A DNA stretch of 64,000 bases from Phenylobacterium kunshanense. Its GTDB lineage: Bacteria > Pseudomonadota > Alphaproteobacteria > Caulobacterales > Caulobacteraceae. A model generated the notes under the pieces. It was not told the DNA's origin, did not search any database, and was given only the letters and a program-made list of their open reading frames with translations. Within the stretch, counting starts at the first letter, position 1. Each line of letters begins with the position of its first letter. Made by a program: the position numbers and the translations under genes. Location: NCBI RefSeq assembly GCF_003254525.1, contig NZ_QFYS01000001.1, positions 744,001-808,000 of the forward strand, read 5' to 3'. Of the stretch, positions 16,151-26,294 are shown one piece after another.

Positions 16151-17131
16151 ATGAACGGCGCGCCCCCCGGCCTGAACGAGGTCCTCACCCGGACCTTCTC
16201 CTTCCCCAAGCGGCATTTCCTGTCGGCGACGGATCTCAATGAGGTCGAAGTCGCCAACCTGCTGGATCTCGCCGATGGATTCGTCAGCCTGAATCGGCAG
16301 ACCTCGAAGAAGCTCGACCTCCTGAAGGGTCGGACTCTGATGAACCTGTTCTTCGAGAACTCCACGCGGACGCAGAGCTCGTTCGAGCTGGCCGGGAAGC
16401 GGCTGGGCGCCGACGTGGTCAACATGAGCCCGCGCTCGTCGTCGATCTCCAAGGGCGAGACCCTGATCGACACGGCGGTCACTCTGAACGCCATGCAGCC
16501 CGACCTGCTGGTGGTGCGCCATGCGTCGTCCGGAGCGGCCTCCCTGCTGTCGCAGAAGGTCGGCTGCTCGGTGGTCAACGCCGGCGACGGCCAGCACGAG
16601 CATCCCACCCAGGCGCTGCTGGACGCCCTTTCCATGCGGCGGGCGTTCGGGCGGATCGCGGGGCTGAAGGTGGCGATCTGCGGCGACGTGCTGCACAGCC
16701 GCGTGGCGCGATCGAACATCGCCCTGCTGCAGATGCTGGGCGCGCACGTCCGGCTCGTGGGGCCGCCGACCCTGATCCCGCCCGCCGCGGACCGCTGGAA
16801 CGTCGAGGTCTTCCACGACATGCGCAAGGGCATCGCCGGCTGCGATGTGGTGATGATGCTGCGCCTGCAGCTCGAGCGCATGGACGGCGTCATGGCGCCG
16901 TCCCAGCGCGAATACTTCCGCTTCTATGGCCTGGACCGCGAGAAGCTGGCCCTGGCCGCGCCGCACGTGCGGGTGATGCATCCCGGCCCGATGAACCGCG
17001 GCGTGGAGATCGACTCCGAGGTGGCCGACGACCTGTCGGTGAGCCTGATCCAGGATCAGGTCGAAATGGGCGTCGCCGCGCGCATGGCGGTGCTGACCTC
17101 GCTGGCCGCGCGTCTGGAGAACGAGCGTTGA
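16151..17131 (+). CDS. pyrB: Aspartate carbamoyltransferase catalytic subunit
   Basis: A 326-residue enzyme making N-carbamoyl-aspartate, the first committed step of pyrimidine synthesis. The carbamoyl-phosphate motif is [20 protein letters not shown], with the conserved lysine loop in [14 protein letters not shown]. Further signatures are [26 protein letters not shown] and [11 protein letters not shown]. No pyrI regulatory gene is present. It overlaps the next gene by one base (TGATG); the pair is characteristic of ATCases that assemble with an inactive dihydroorotase partner. Confidence 0.97.
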   Translation: MNGAPPGLNEVLTRTFSFPKRHFLSATDLNEVEVANLLDLADGFVSLNRQTSKKLDLLKGRTLMNLFFENSTRTQSSFELAGKRLGADVVNMSPRSSSISKGETLIDTAVTLNAMQPDLLVVRHASSGAASLLSQKVGCSVVNAGDGQHEHPTQALLDALSMRRAFGRIAGLKVAICGDVLHSRVARSNIALLQMLGAHVRLVGPPTLIPPAADRWNVEVFHDMRKGIAGCDVVMMLRLQLERMDGVMAPSQREYFRFYGLDREKLALAAPHVRVMHPGPMNRGVEIDSEVADDLSVSLIQDQVEMGVAARMAVLTSLAARLENER

Positions 17132-18417
17132 TGCGCCCCGTCGCCTTCACGAACGTCCGCCTGGTCGATCCGGCCAGCGGCTATGACGGACCCGGCGCCG
17201 TGGTGATCACCGAGGGCGTGATCGCCGACGTGGCCCACGCGCCGACGCTGGGCGGCCTCTCGGCCGACGTCGAGGTGGTGGACGCGGGCGGCGCGCTGCT
17301 GATCCCCGGCCTTGTGGACATCCGGGTCAAGACCGGCGAGCCGGGCGCGGAGCCGAAGGAAACGCTGAAATCGGCGGCCCTGGCGGCCGCGGCGGGCGGC
17401 GTCACCACCATCGTCGTTCAGCCCGACACCCACCCGGTGATGGACGAGCCGGCGGTGGTCGACTTCATCCTGCGCCGGGCGCGCGACATCGAGCTGGTCA
17501 ACGTCTACCCCGCCGGGGCCGCCACCAAGGGGTGCGAGGGCAAGCGGATGGCCGAGATCGGCCTGATGCACGAGGCCGGCTGCCTCTATGTGACCGACGC
17601 CGACCGGCCGATCGTGGACTCCAAGGTCTTCCAGCGGGTGCTGAGCTACGCGAAGGCGTTCAACACGCCGGTGGCGCACCGCCCCGCGGATCCCTGGCTG
17701 TCGGCCGGCGCGGCCGCCACGTCGGGGGAATTCGCAGCGCGGATGGGCCTGCCCAGCGTGCCGGCCATCGCCGAACGGATCATGCTGGAGCGCGACCTGG
17801 CGCTGGTCGAGCTGACCGGCGCGCGCCTGATCGTCGACCAGGTGACCACCGCCGGCGCGCTGGAGAGCCTGCGCCGCGGCCTCGGTCGCGGGCTGCCGGT
17901 GACGGCCACCACCTCGATCAACCACCTGTCGTTCAACGAGATCGACATCGGCGACTACCGGACCTTCTGCAAGGTGGACCCGCCGCTGCGTTCAGAGGAC
18001 GACCGACAGGCGGTGATCGACGCCATCGCCTCGGGCCTGATCCAGGTGGTCGTCTCGGCGCACGCCCCGGCGCCGGCCGAGGACAAGCGCCTGCCCTATG
18101 ACGAAGCGGCCCCTGGCGCGGTGGGGCTCCAGACCCTGCTCCCCGCGCTGCTGGCCTTCCACCACGAGGGCCGGATCCCGCTCATCGACCTGATCCGGAC
18201 GGTCACCTCGGCCCCGGCGACCCTGCTCGGCCTGCCCGCGGGACGCATCGCCAAGGGCGCGCCGGCCGACCTCGTGCTGTGCGACCTCAACGCCCCGGTG
18301 GTGATCGACGCCGACAAGCTGGTCTCGAAGTCGAAGAACTCGCCGTTCGACGGCCGACGTCTTCAGGGCCGCGTGCTCCAGACCCTCGTCGATGGGCGGA
18401 CCGTCTACCGGGCCTGA
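17131..18417 (+). CDS. Dihydroorotase-like, catalytically inactive PyrC' (PyrX-type) subunit
   Basis: A 428-residue protein with the type-I dihydroorotase fold but lacking key metal ligands. The canonical DxHxHLREPG reads DIRVKTGEPG, so both metal histidines are replaced by R and K. The catalytic aspartate of TDHAPH is lost (SAHAPAPAEDK). Other segments are retained: AHRPADPWL, INHLSFNEIDIGDYRT, PPLRSEDDRQAVIDAI. In Pseudomonas, such PyrC' proteins hold the PyrB ATCase together without catalysis, and translational coupling to pyrB fits that role. Automatic annotation would call it pyrC; an active dihydroorotase should be encoded elsewhere. Confidence 0.88.
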   Translation: MRPVAFTNVRLVDPASGYDGPGAVVITEGVIADVAHAPTLGGLSADVEVVDAGGALLIPGLVDIRVKTGEPGAEPKETLKSAALAAAAGGVTTIVVQPDTHPVMDEPAVVDFILRRARDIELVNVYPAGAATKGCEGKRMAEIGLMHEAGCLYVTDADRPIVDSKVFQRVLSYAKAFNTPVAHRPADPWLSAGAAATSGEFAARMGLPSVPAIAERIMLERDLALVELTGARLIVDQVTTAGALESLRRGLGRGLPVTATTSINHLSFNEIDIGDYRTFCKVDPPLRSEDDRQAVIDAIASGLIQVVVSAHAPAPAEDKRLPYDEAAPGAVGLQTLLPALLAFHHEGRIPLIDLIRTVTSAPATLLGLPAGRIAKGAPADLVLCDLNAPVVIDADKLVSKSKNSPFDGRRLQGRVLQTLVDGRTVYRA

Positions 18418-19361
18418 GCGACGAAGGCGTCGTACGCCGCGTCGGCGTACATGATCTCCAGGTCGACGAGCTGCCGCGTGCCGGCGAACCGCACCGATCG
18501 CTCGTCGCGCAGGCGCAATCCCTCGCCGCGGTCCAGCAGGTCCTTGTAGGCGCGGTATTCCCTGGAGCCGCCGTAGTACTGCCCCTCGGCCACCGCCCGC
18601 GCGACGCGGTCGGGAAAGTCGCTCAGGAACTTGAAGTGCAGCAGCGCCGCCAGCATCGGATACAGCGGCAGCGGCGTGGTCGCGTGGGTGGACATCACGT
18701 AGCGCGTCCCCCTCGCCCACTTCACCAGCGGGACCTTGGTCAACACCGGCGGGCGCGGCTGATAGGCCGAGAAGTCGAACATCCGCGCCCGCGGCCCGCC
18801 GCTGAACTGCACGTGCGGAAACGGCCCGGCGCGCACCGCGTGATAGGGGCCCGGATCGAACCACGGGCAGGTCTGCAGAAGCGGCGACATGGGCGCATGG
18901 ACGGCTTCGGAGACGTCCCCCGGGCCGTACATGTCGATCATCAGCGCCATCACGCCGCGGGCGCCATGCCGGTCGAGGTGTCCGCACAGAGCCCTGAGCC
19001 CCACCTGCTCGCAGGACGGGAAGAGGAACAGCTCGTCCGCGTCGAGCGTCAGCGTCCAGTGGCCGTCGCAGAACGCATCGAGGATATGGTTCAGCCAGTC
19101 GACCCCGCGATGCCGCGCCTCATACCGGAATTCGGCCTGGACGAGGTGGACGTCGGGCTGGGCCTGGAGGAAGGCGAGCGTTCCGTCGGTGGAGCCGTCG
19201 TCGACGACGATGAAGCGGTCGACTCCCAGGGCCCGGTGATGCGCCAGGAGCGAGGGTAGCCGCAGCGCCTCGTCTCGCACGACTAGGCAGGCGCGGATCT
19301 CGCCCGCGCCCTGCGGCGCCGAGGGCCCGAACCCCCTCACCTGATCGCCGACGTCCCCCAC
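18405..19361 (-). CDS. Glycosyltransferase family 2-like protein
   Basis: A 318-residue GT-A-fold enzyme. ACLVVRDEALRLPSLLAHHR begins the nucleotide-binding fold, VDRFIVVDDGSTDGTLAFL is the typical GT2 nucleotide motif, and LTLDADELFLFP is a DxD-like metal site. The C-terminal half resembles Glyco_tranf_2_4-type enzymes of LPS or exopolysaccharide modification. There are no membrane segments. It ends 13 nt inside the convergent pyrC' gene. Donor and acceptor are unknown. Confidence 0.82.
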   Translation of the reverse strand: MGDVGDQVRGFGPSAPQGAGEIRACLVVRDEALRLPSLLAHHRALGVDRFIVVDDGSTDGTLAFLQAQPDVHLVQAEFRYEARHRGVDWLNHILDAFCDGHWTLTLDADELFLFPSCEQVGLRALCGHLDRHGARGVMALMIDMYGPGDVSEAVHAPMSPLLQTCPWFDPGPYHAVRAGPFPHVQFSGGPRARMFDFSAYQPRPPVLTKVPLVKWARGTRYVMSTHATTPLPLYPMLAALLHFKFLSDFPDRVARAVAEGQYYGGSREYRAYKDLLDRGEGLRLRDERSVRFAGTRQLVDLEIMYADAAYDAFVAQAR

Positions 19362-19400
19362 CCTGCCAGCATAGCAGGCGAAGGCGGCCGGGGCACGGCG

Positions 19401-19865
19401 TCAGGCCGCGGCGGCCAGGGGCTCCTGCGGCAGCAGGCTCGGCACGCTCAACCGGCTGAGGATCCGCCCCTCGAGCGGGATCAGGGCGTCGACGAAGGCC
19501 TCCTGCGGCCCGCCCTCGTACTTGGGCGGATCCTGCATCTGGTCCGGCGACAGCATCATCGTCTCCTGCACCGCATCCACGAGCAGGCCGGCCGTCTGGC
19601 CGCCACAGTGGACGACCACGATCACGTGCCGGCCCGAGGCCTCGGTGACGCCGAGACCCAGGCGGGCGCGGAGATCGAGCACCGGCATCACCGCGCCGCG
19701 AAGGTTGATGACGCCCAGGACGTAGGGCGGCGCCTGCGGAAGCGGGGTGGAGGCGGTGAAGCCGCGGATCTCCCGCACCGACCGGATGTCGATGCAGAAG
19801 TCGTGGCCCGCCACCTCCAGCAGGATCAGTTCGATCGCCTCGCCGAGATGAGGCGCGGCGGACAT
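19401..19865 (-). CDS. cheW: Chemotaxis coupling protein CheW
   Basis: A 154-residue CheW-fold adaptor linking chemoreceptors to CheA. It shows FCIDIRSVREIRGFTASTPL, the hallmark GVINLRGAVMPVLDLRARLG, and HVIVVVHCGGQTAGLLVDAV. The start ATG at 19865 overlaps the stop of the upstream receptor gene (TGATG), with GGAGCGAG upstream, so the two are translationally coupled. A longer start at 19880 is less likely. Confidence 0.92.
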   Translation of the reverse strand: MSAAPHLGEAIELILLEVAGHDFCIDIRSVREIRGFTASTPLPQAPPYVLGVINLRGAVMPVLDLRARLGLGVTEASGRHVIVVVHCGGQTAGLLVDAVQETMMLSPDQMQDPPKYEGGPQEAFVDALIPLEGRILSRLSVPSLLPQEPLAAAA

Positions 19866-21364
19866 CAGAACTCGCTCCATTCGCTTTGCGCGCCACCGCC
19901 AACCGCCGCCCGAAGCTTGCGCTGGAGGGCGGGCGCATCCTGGCGGGGGCGCTCCATCCGGGGCGCCGCGCGAACGGCCTGGGCGGCCTGGGCGGCCTGA
20001 TTGCCCACCTCGAAGCGGGCGACGAGCTGGGCCAGCTCCACCGCCTCGCGCTTGAGCTGCGCGGCCGCGGCCGTGGCTTCCTCGACCATGGCGGCGTTCT
20101 GCTGGGTGACCTGGTCCATCTGGTTGACGGCGGTGTTCACCTGGCCGAGGCCGGTGGACTGCTCCTGCGCCGACTGGGCGATCTCGGAGACCAGGCCATC
20201 GATGCTGGCTACGCGCTCGACGATGGCCTCCAGCGCCTTGCCGGTGTCGGTGACCAGCTTCACGCCGCGGTCGACCTGGGCGCCGGACGACGAGATCAGG
20301 GTCTTGATCTCCTTGGCCGCCTCGGCGGATCGCTGGGCGAGCGCGCGCACTTCCTGGGCCACGACCGCGAAGCCCTTGCCCGCCTCGCCGGCCCGCGCGG
20401 CCTCGACCCCGGCGTTCAGGGCCAGGAGGTTGGTCTGGAAGGCGATCTCGTCGATCACGCCGATGATGTTGGAGATCTGCGACGAGCTCTGCTGGATATC
20501 GTGGATGGCCGAGACGGCTTCGCGCACGACCTCGCCCGACCGCTCCGCCTCGGCGCGGGCGCCGGAGGCGACGCCGGAGGCTTCACGCGCGCCCTCCGCG
20601 CTGCGCTTCACCGTCGCCGTGATTTCGTCGAGAGCCGCCGCCGTCTCTTCCAGGCTGGCCGCCTGCTGCTCGGTCCGCCGCGACAGATCGTCGGACGCAC
20701 TGGAGATCTCATCGGCGCCGCCGCGAATCGACGAGGTCGTATGCATCACCGCGCTGATCGCCGTGCGCAGGCTGCTCGCAGTGCTGTTGAAGTCGTCGCG
20801 GATGCGCAGGTAGGGACCCTCGAAGTCAGCGTCGATGGCGGCGGTCAGGTCGCCCTGCGACAGGCGCTGCAGGCCATCGGCCAGGATGGAGACGACTTCG
20901 TCCTGCTCCTTGGCCGTAGCGGCGCGATCGGCGTCGTTCCGGGCCCGCTCGTGCTCGACCTCCGTGATATCGGAGGCGAACTTCACCACCTTCACGGGCT
21001 TGCCCGTCTCGTCCATGACCGGGTTGTACGACGCCTGGATCCATACCTCGCGGCCGCCCTTGCCCAGGCGGCGGAACTTGGCGGCGACGAACTCGCCCCG
21101 GTTCAAGGTGCTCCAGAAATCGCGATAGGCGCTGCTGCCAGCTTCCTGCGGATCCACGAACATCGCGTGCTTCCGCCCGACGATCTCCCCCTCGGAATAC
21201 CCGAGCGTGTCCAGGAAGTTGCGATTGGCCCGAATGATGGTGCCGTCCAGTTCGAACTCGATCACGGCCTGCGAGCGCTCGATCGCCGCAACCATGCCCT
21301 CGAGATTACGGACGTGGGCCGCATCTGTCTTCTTGGCGCCCGAGGCGCCGCCAAACAACTTCAT
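19865..21364 (-). CDS. Soluble methyl-accepting chemotaxis protein with PAS domain
   Basis: A 499-residue receptor without transmembrane segments. A PAS domain (about residues 25-140; [51 protein letters not shown]) is followed by a HAMP-like linker ([19 protein letters not shown]) and the MCP signalling hairpin with tip [20 protein letters not shown]. The C-terminus ends EWSEF, resembling the CheR/CheB-docking pentapeptide (EWEEF/NWETF type). It likely senses an internal signal such as redox state. The ATG at 21364 has GGGGA 6 nt upstream. It is the first gene of an MCP-cheW operon. Confidence 0.9.
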   Translation of the reverse strand: MKLFGGASGAKKTDAAHVRNLEGMVAAIERSQAVIEFELDGTIIRANRNFLDTLGYSEGEIVGRKHAMFVDPQEAGSSAYRDFWSTLNRGEFVAAKFRRLGKGGREVWIQASYNPVMDETGKPVKVVKFASDITEVEHERARNDADRAATAKEQDEVVSILADGLQRLSQGDLTAAIDADFEGPYLRIRDDFNSTASSLRTAISAVMHTTSSIRGGADEISSASDDLSRRTEQQAASLEETAAALDEITATVKRSAEGAREASGVASGARAEAERSGEVVREAVSAIHDIQQSSSQISNIIGVIDEIAFQTNLLALNAGVEAARAGEAGKGFAVVAQEVRALAQRSAEAAKEIKTLISSSGAQVDRGVKLVTDTGKALEAIVERVASIDGLVSEIAQSAQEQSTGLGQVNTAVNQMDQVTQQNAAMVEEATAAAAQLKREAVELAQLVARFEVGNQAAQAAQAVRAAPRMERPRQDAPALQRKLRAAVGGGAQSEWSEF

Positions 21365-21442
21365 CGATTGTCCCCATTCGATCAGCACGCGAGCCCTCGA
21401 TCGGGCGGGCGCGGTTCGCGAACGAGGATTTGCGAAATGGGA

Positions 21443-21457
21443 TTAATCAGACCTGAA
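21443..21457. promoter_or_regulatory. Possible CtrA-type site upstream of the chemoreceptor gene
   Basis: TTAA-N7-TGAA matches the CtrA consensus TTAA-N7-TTAA at 7 of 8 positions, about 80-95 nt upstream of the MCP start. It lies in a 317-nt intergenic stretch (21365-21681) that is unusually AT-rich for this genome and holds no gene I can see; the stretch carries promoters for MCP-cheW and plsY. CtrA control is a suggestion only. Confidence 0.35.
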
Positions 21458-21681
21458 TTCACCAGGTCATGGACACCCAAAATGAGGAACTATTGTATGT
21501 AGAAACAACTATTAGCTGCCTAATTTCTGAATAGTCGAACGGTGCCCGAGTCTAGCGCTCAAAATAGGTACAACCTTATACCTGCCCTCACGCCATCTGC
21601 ACGGCTTGGGTGTGGATGGGTCGCCTTCCCCATTCCGAACGTCCGCGCGTCGCGCTAGGAGTCGTCTCCTTGGGGAGCGCC

Positions 21682-22326
21682 ATGCCTGACAGCCTAGTCC
21701 TGTTTTCCATCGCCATCGTCGGCGGATATCTGCTGGGGTCGATCCCGTTCGGCGTGCTGGTGATGCGCGCGGCCGGCGCCGGCGACCCGCGCGCCATCGG
21801 GTCCGGCAACATCGGCGCGACCAACGTCCTGCGCAGCGGCAAGAAGGGGCTCGCCCTCCTCACCCTGCTGGGCGACGGCGGCAAGGGCGCGCTAGCGGTG
21901 CTGCTGGCCTGGCTGGCGACGCGCGATGCGCCGGTCGAGCGTCAGGCCGTCGTGGTCGCGCTGGCGGCAGGCTCGGCGTTTCTCGGGCACCTGTTTCCCG
22001 TCTGGCTGGGCTTCAAGGGCGGCAAGGGCGTGGCGACGTTCTTCGGCACCCTGCTGGCGGCCGCCTGGCCCGTGGGGATCGTGGCCGGCGCGGCCTGGCT
22101 GATCACCGCCGGCGTGTTCCGGATCTCGTCGCTCGCCGCCCTGGTGGCGGTGGCCATCGCGCCGGCGGCGGCGCTGCTGCTCGGCCGGCCCCATGCGATC
22201 GCCCTGCTGGCGCTGTTCATGGCCCTGCTGGTCTATGTGCGTCACGCGCCCAACATCCGCCGCCTGCTGAAGGGCGAGGAGCCCAGGATCGGCGCCGGCA
22301 AGAAGGCCGAGGACCCGGCGGAGTGA
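21682..22326 (+). CDS. plsY: Acyl-phosphate:glycerol-3-phosphate acyltransferase PlsY
   Basis: A 214-residue polytopic inner-membrane enzyme that acylates glycerol-3-phosphate in phospholipid synthesis. Family loops are visible: [50 protein letters not shown] and the C-terminal [16 protein letters not shown]. About five membrane spans fit the hydrophobic pattern. The ATG at 21682 has GGGGAG upstream. The stop overlaps the dprA start (GTGA). Confidence 0.95.
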   Translation: MPDSLVLFSIAIVGGYLLGSIPFGVLVMRAAGAGDPRAIGSGNIGATNVLRSGKKGLALLTLLGDGGKGALAVLLAWLATRDAPVERQAVVVALAAGSAFLGHLFPVWLGFKGGKGVATFFGTLLAAAWPVGIVAGAAWLITAGVFRISSLAALVAVAIAPAAALLLGRPHAIALLALFMALLVYVRHAPNIRRLLKGEEPRIGAGKKAEDPAE

Positions 22327-23414
22327 TCCGCACCCTCTCCGACGTCCAGCGGCGCGACTGGCTGCGGCTCGCCCGCACCGAGAACGTCGGCCCGGTCACC
22401 TTCGACCAGCTCATCAGCCGCTATGGCGAGCCGGCCCTCGCCCTGGCCGCCCTGCCCGACCTGGCCCGGCGGGGCGGGCGCATGGCGACACTGAAGGTTC
22501 CCAGCGAGGCCGACGCCGACCGGGAGCTCGCCGCCGGCGCGGCCCTGGGCGCCCGGCTGATCTGCGCCTGCGAGCCCGACTTTCCCCAGGCCCTGGCCGC
22601 CCTGGACCCGCCGCCGCCCCTGCTATGGGTTCGTGGCGACTTCGGCCTGCTGGACCGCCGTACGGTGGCCATCGTCGGGGCACGGGTGGCCTCGGCCGCA
22701 GGCCAGCGGTTCGCCCGCGGCCTGGCGGCCGAACTGGGCGCGGCGGGCTGCGTGGTCGTCTCGGGCCTGGCGCGCGGCATCGACGGGGCGGCGCACGAGG
22801 GTAGCCTCCCCACCGGTACGGTCGCGGTCCTGGGCGGCGGCATCGACGACGTCTATCCGCCCGAACATCGCGACCTCTATGCTCGGATCGTCGAGCAGGG
22901 GTGCGTGGTTTCTGAGAACGAGCCCGGCCGCACCGCCGTCGCCCGCGACTTTCCGCGCCGCAACCGGATCATCGCCGGCCTGTCGCGCGCAGTGGTCGTG
23001 GTGGAGGCGGAGCTTCGGTCTGGATCGCTGATCACCGCGCGCCTTGCCAACGAACAGGGCCGCGAGGTGCTGGCCGTGCCGGGCTCGCCGCTCGACCCGC
23101 GCGCCAAGGGAACCAACGACCTCATCCGCCAGGGCGCGGCGATCTGCGAAGGCGCCGAGGACGTGCTGAGGGCCATCGAGGGCCTGGGCGGCTTCCGCGA
23201 GCCCGAGCGTACGCCCTACCGACCGCCGCCCGTGGATGCGGACGACGCACTGCGCGAGCGCCTGGCCGACCTGCTGTCGCCGACGCCGGTTTCCAGGGAC
23301 GAACTGGTGCGCGCCGCGGGGGCGCCCGCGCCCGCCGTCTTCGCCGCCCTGATGGAGCTGGCGCTCGCCGGTCGGGCCGAACTGCTGCCGGGCGGAATGG
23401 TCGCGAAGGGGTGA
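22323..23414 (+). CDS. dprA: DNA-processing protein DprA
   Basis: A 363-residue protein that loads RecA on incoming single-stranded DNA in transformation. The Rossmann-like core shows [53 protein letters not shown] and [22 protein letters not shown]-terminal winged helix (residues ~305-360) begins [20 protein letters not shown]. The GTG start overlaps the plsY stop by 4 nt, implying translational coupling. Confidence 0.94.
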   Translation: MIRTLSDVQRRDWLRLARTENVGPVTFDQLISRYGEPALALAALPDLARRGGRMATLKVPSEADADRELAAGAALGARLICACEPDFPQALAALDPPPPLLWVRGDFGLLDRRTVAIVGARVASAAGQRFARGLAAELGAAGCVVVSGLARGIDGAAHEGSLPTGTVAVLGGGIDDVYPPEHRDLYARIVEQGCVVSENEPGRTAVARDFPRRNRIIAGLSRAVVVVEAELRSGSLITARLANEQGREVLAVPGSPLDPRAKGTNDLIRQGAAICEGAEDVLRAIEGLGGFREPERTPYRPPPVDADDALRERLADLLSPTPVSRDELVRAAGAPAPAVFAALMELALAGRAELLPGGMVAKG

Positions 23415-23514
23415 GCCCCTAAAGGGGCTCGGGGGATCTGCGCGAATCCGGCCCGTTGACAGCCCCGCCGGACCGCCCCCACCTTCCGCGCTCTTTGGGA
23501 TCAGACCGCACCTT

Positions 23515-26163
23515 ATGAACCTCGTCATCGTCGAGAGCCCGGCCAAGGCCAAGACCATCAACAAGTACCTGGGCTCGGACTACAAGGTGCTGGCCTCGTA
23601 CGGCCACGTCCGCGACCTACCGCCCAAGGACGGCTCGGTCCGCCCCGACGAAGATTTCGACATGTCGTGGGAGGTCGACGGCAAGGCGGCCAAGCGGCTG
23701 GCCGAGATCGCGGATGCGGCCAAGGGCGCCGACCGCCTGATCCTCGCCACCGACCCCGACCGCGAGGGCGAGGCCATCTCGTGGCACGTGCTGGAGGTGC
23801 TGCAGAAGAAGCGGGCGCTGAAGGACAAGTCCGTCCAGCGCGTCGTCTTCAACGCCATCACCAAGTCGGCCGTCACCGAGGCGATGGCCAACCCGCGCGA
23901 CCTCGACATGGAGCTGGTCGAGGCCTACCTCGCCCGCCGCGCCCTGGACTACCTCGTCGGCTTCACCCTCTCGCCGGTGCTGTGGCGCAAGCTGCCGGGC
24001 GCCAAGTCGGCCGGACGGGTTCAGTCGGTGGCCCTGCGCGTCATCGTCGACCGCGAGATCGAGATCGAGCGGTTCAGGACCCAGGAATACTGGACCGTCG
24101 AAGCCGAGGTCTCGGCCAACAGCGACCCCTTCACCGCGCGCCTCGTGAAGCACGACGGCAAGCGCCTGACCAAGTTCGATCTGGCCAGCGAGGCCAGCGC
24201 CTTCGCGGCGCGCGACGCGGTAAAGGCCGCGACGTTCACGGTGGCGGCCCTGGAGCGCAAGCCCGGCCGCCGCTCGCCGCCCCCGCCCTTCACCACCTCC
24301 AGCCTGCAGCAGGAGGCGTCGCGCAAGCTCGGCTTCAACGCCCAGCGGACGATGCAGACGGCGCAGAAGCTGTACGAGGGCGTCGACATCGGCGGCGAGA
24401 CCGTCGGCCTGATCACCTACATGCGGACCGACGGCGTGCAGACCGCGCCCGAGGCGCTGGACGAGGCCCGCGCCGTGATCGGGGGCCTGTACGGCAAGGA
24501 GTATGTGCCGGAGAAGCCCCGCTTCTACTCGACCAAGGCCAAGAACGCCCAGGAGGCCCACGAAGCCATCCGCCCGACCAGCCTGGCCCGCAACCCGGGC
24601 AAGCTGCGCCTGGAGGGCGACCTCGGCCGGCTCTACGAGCTGATCTGGAAGCGGATGATCGCCTCGCAGATGGAGAGCGCCCGCATCGAGCGGACGACCA
24701 TCGACCTCGAGAGCGCCGACGGCAAGACGGGCCTGCGCGCCACCGGCCAGGTGGTGACCTTCCCCGGCTACCTCGCGGTCTATGAAGAAGGCCAGGACGA
24801 TCCCGAGGACGAGGAAGGCGGTCGCCTGCCCCAGGTCTCGGAAGGCGCCGAGGCCAAGGTGCGCTCGGCCAAGGCCGACCAGCACTTCACCGAACCGCCG
24901 CCGCGCTATTCCGAAGCCAGCCTGGTGAAGAAGATGGAGGAGCTGGGCATCGGCCGGCCCTCCACCTACGCCTCGATCCTGACGGTGCTGCGCGACCGCG
25001 CCTATGTGCGGATGGAGAAGCAGCGCTTCGTGCCCGAGGACAAGGGCCGGCTGCTGATCGCCTTCCTGGAGGAGTTCTTCGGCCGATACGTGGAGTACGA
25101 CTTCACGGCCGGGCTGGAGGAGCGCCTCGACCTGGTCTCCGCCGGGGATCTGGACTGGAAGGTCCTGCTTCGGGAGTTCTGGGAGGATTTCAACCGGAAG
25201 ATCGGTGAGATGGGCGAGCTGCGGATGAGCGACGTGCTCACCGCGCTGGACACCACCCTCGGTCCGCACCTCTTCCCCGACAAGCCGGACGGGTCAGACC
25301 CGCGCGCCTGCCCGGTGTGCAACACCGGTCGCATGGGCCTGAAGTCGAGCCGGTTCGGCCCGTTCCTCGGCTGCTCGAACTATCCCGAGTGCCGCCACAC
25401 CCGGCCGCTGACCGTGGCCGAGGACGGCGACGAGGCCGCCGCCGGCGACCGCGAGCTGGGCGTCGACCCGGTGACCGGCGAGACCGTCTTCCTGAAGTCC
25501 GGCCGCTTCGGCCCCTACGTCCAGCTCGGCGAGGGCGAGAAGCCCAAGCGGGCCAGCCTGCCCAAGGGCTGGAGCGCGCCCGACATGGACCTGGAGAAGG
25601 GCCTGCGCCTGCTGCGCCTGCCCCGCGAGATCGGCAAGCACCCCGAGGACGGCAAGCCGATCCTGGCCGGCATCGGCCGCTTCGGCCCGTTCGTGCAGCA
25701 CGACGGCACCTATGCGAACCTGCCGTCGGTGGACGAGGTCTTCGAGGTGGGCGTGAACCGCGCCGTCGACCTGATCGCCACCAAGCGCGCGGGCCGACGC
25801 GGCGGCGAGGCCGCGGCGCTGAAGGACCTGGGCGCCCACCCGGCGGACGGCCAGCCGGTCCGGGTGCTTTCGGGCCGCTACGGCCCCTACATCAAGCACG
25901 GCTCGACCAACGCCAACGTGCCGCGCGGCGCCGATCCCATGTCGGTGACCCTGGAGCAGGCGGTGGCCCTGATCGCCGAGCGCGAGGCCAAGGGCGGCGG
26001 CAAGAAGAAGCCGGCCCGCGCCGCCAAGGCCAAGGCGGAACCGAAGGCCAAGGCGGCGGCGAAGAAGCCGGCGGCCAAGAAGACCGCCGCGAAGAAGGCG
26101 GCCCCGAAGACGTCGACAAAGGCGCCGGCCGACGACATCGGGGACGACGAGGCGCCGTTCTAG
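23515..26163 (+). CDS. topA: DNA topoisomerase I (type IA)
   Basis: An 882-residue enzyme relaxing negative supercoils. The Toprim domain begins NLVIVESPAKAKTINKYLGS, with DPDREGEAISWH as the acidic metal triad. The catalytic tyrosine is in LITYMRTDG, about residue 302. One C4 zinc ribbon (CPVCNTGRMG..CSNYPECRH) is followed by several TopA C-terminal repeats, each with a GRFGPYVQ or GRYGPYIK-like motif, and a Lys/Ala-rich tail (KKPAAKKTAAKKAAPK). The tail is histone-like and probably disordered. It is a single gene followed by an inverted repeat. Confidence 0.97.
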   Translation: MNLVIVESPAKAKTINKYLGSDYKVLASYGHVRDLPPKDGSVRPDEDFDMSWEVDGKAAKRLAEIADAAKGADRLILATDPDREGEAISWHVLEVLQKKRALKDKSVQRVVFNAITKSAVTEAMANPRDLDMELVEAYLARRALDYLVGFTLSPVLWRKLPGAKSAGRVQSVALRVIVDREIEIERFRTQEYWTVEAEVSANSDPFTARLVKHDGKRLTKFDLASEASAFAARDAVKAATFTVAALERKPGRRSPPPPFTTSSLQQEASRKLGFNAQRTMQTAQKLYEGVDIGGETVGLITYMRTDGVQTAPEALDEARAVIGGLYGKEYVPEKPRFYSTKAKNAQEAHEAIRPTSLARNPGKLRLEGDLGRLYELIWKRMIASQMESARIERTTIDLESADGKTGLRATGQVVTFPGYLAVYEEGQDDPEDEEGGRLPQVSEGAEAKVRSAKADQHFTEPPPRYSEASLVKKMEELGIGRPSTYASILTVLRDRAYVRMEKQRFVPEDKGRLLIAFLEEFFGRYVEYDFTAGLEERLDLVSAGDLDWKVLLREFWEDFNRKIGEMGELRMSDVLTALDTTLGPHLFPDKPDGSDPRACPVCNTGRMGLKSSRFGPFLGCSNYPECRHTRPLTVAEDGDEAAAGDRELGVDPVTGETVFLKSGRFGPYVQLGEGEKPKRASLPKGWSAPDMDLEKGLRLLRLPREIGKHPEDGKPILAGIGRFGPFVQHDGTYANLPSVDEVFEVGVNRAVDLIATKRAGRRGGEAAALKDLGAHPADGQPVRVLSGRYGPYIKHGSTNANVPRGADPMSVTLEQAVALIAEREAKGGGKKKPARAAKAKAEPKAKAAAKKPAAKKTAAKKAAPKTSTKAPADDIGDDEAPF

Positions 26164-26172
26164 GCCTGTACT

Positions 26173-26281
26173 CCCCGCTCGTCCCCGCGAAGGCGGGGAC
26201 CCAAGCGGAAGTGCAGACAGCGGGCGGTCACGGATTATCCTGCTTTCAGCTTGGATCCCCGCCTTCGCGGGGATGAGCGGG
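26173..26281. repeat. Inverted pair of REP-like palindromes downstream of topA
   Basis: CCCGCTCGTCCCCGCGAAGG at 26174 onward recurs in inverted orientation (CCTTCGCGGGGATGAGCGGG) ending at 26281. Each copy contains its own small hairpin CCCCGC.GAAG.GCGGGG. Similar 'CCCCGCGAAGGCGGGGA' elements are abundant in Caulobacterales and other alphaproteobacteria (recalled). The pair could fold into a large cruciform and act as a topA terminator. Confidence 0.8.
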
Positions 26282-26294
26282 ATTTGGAACGGCC

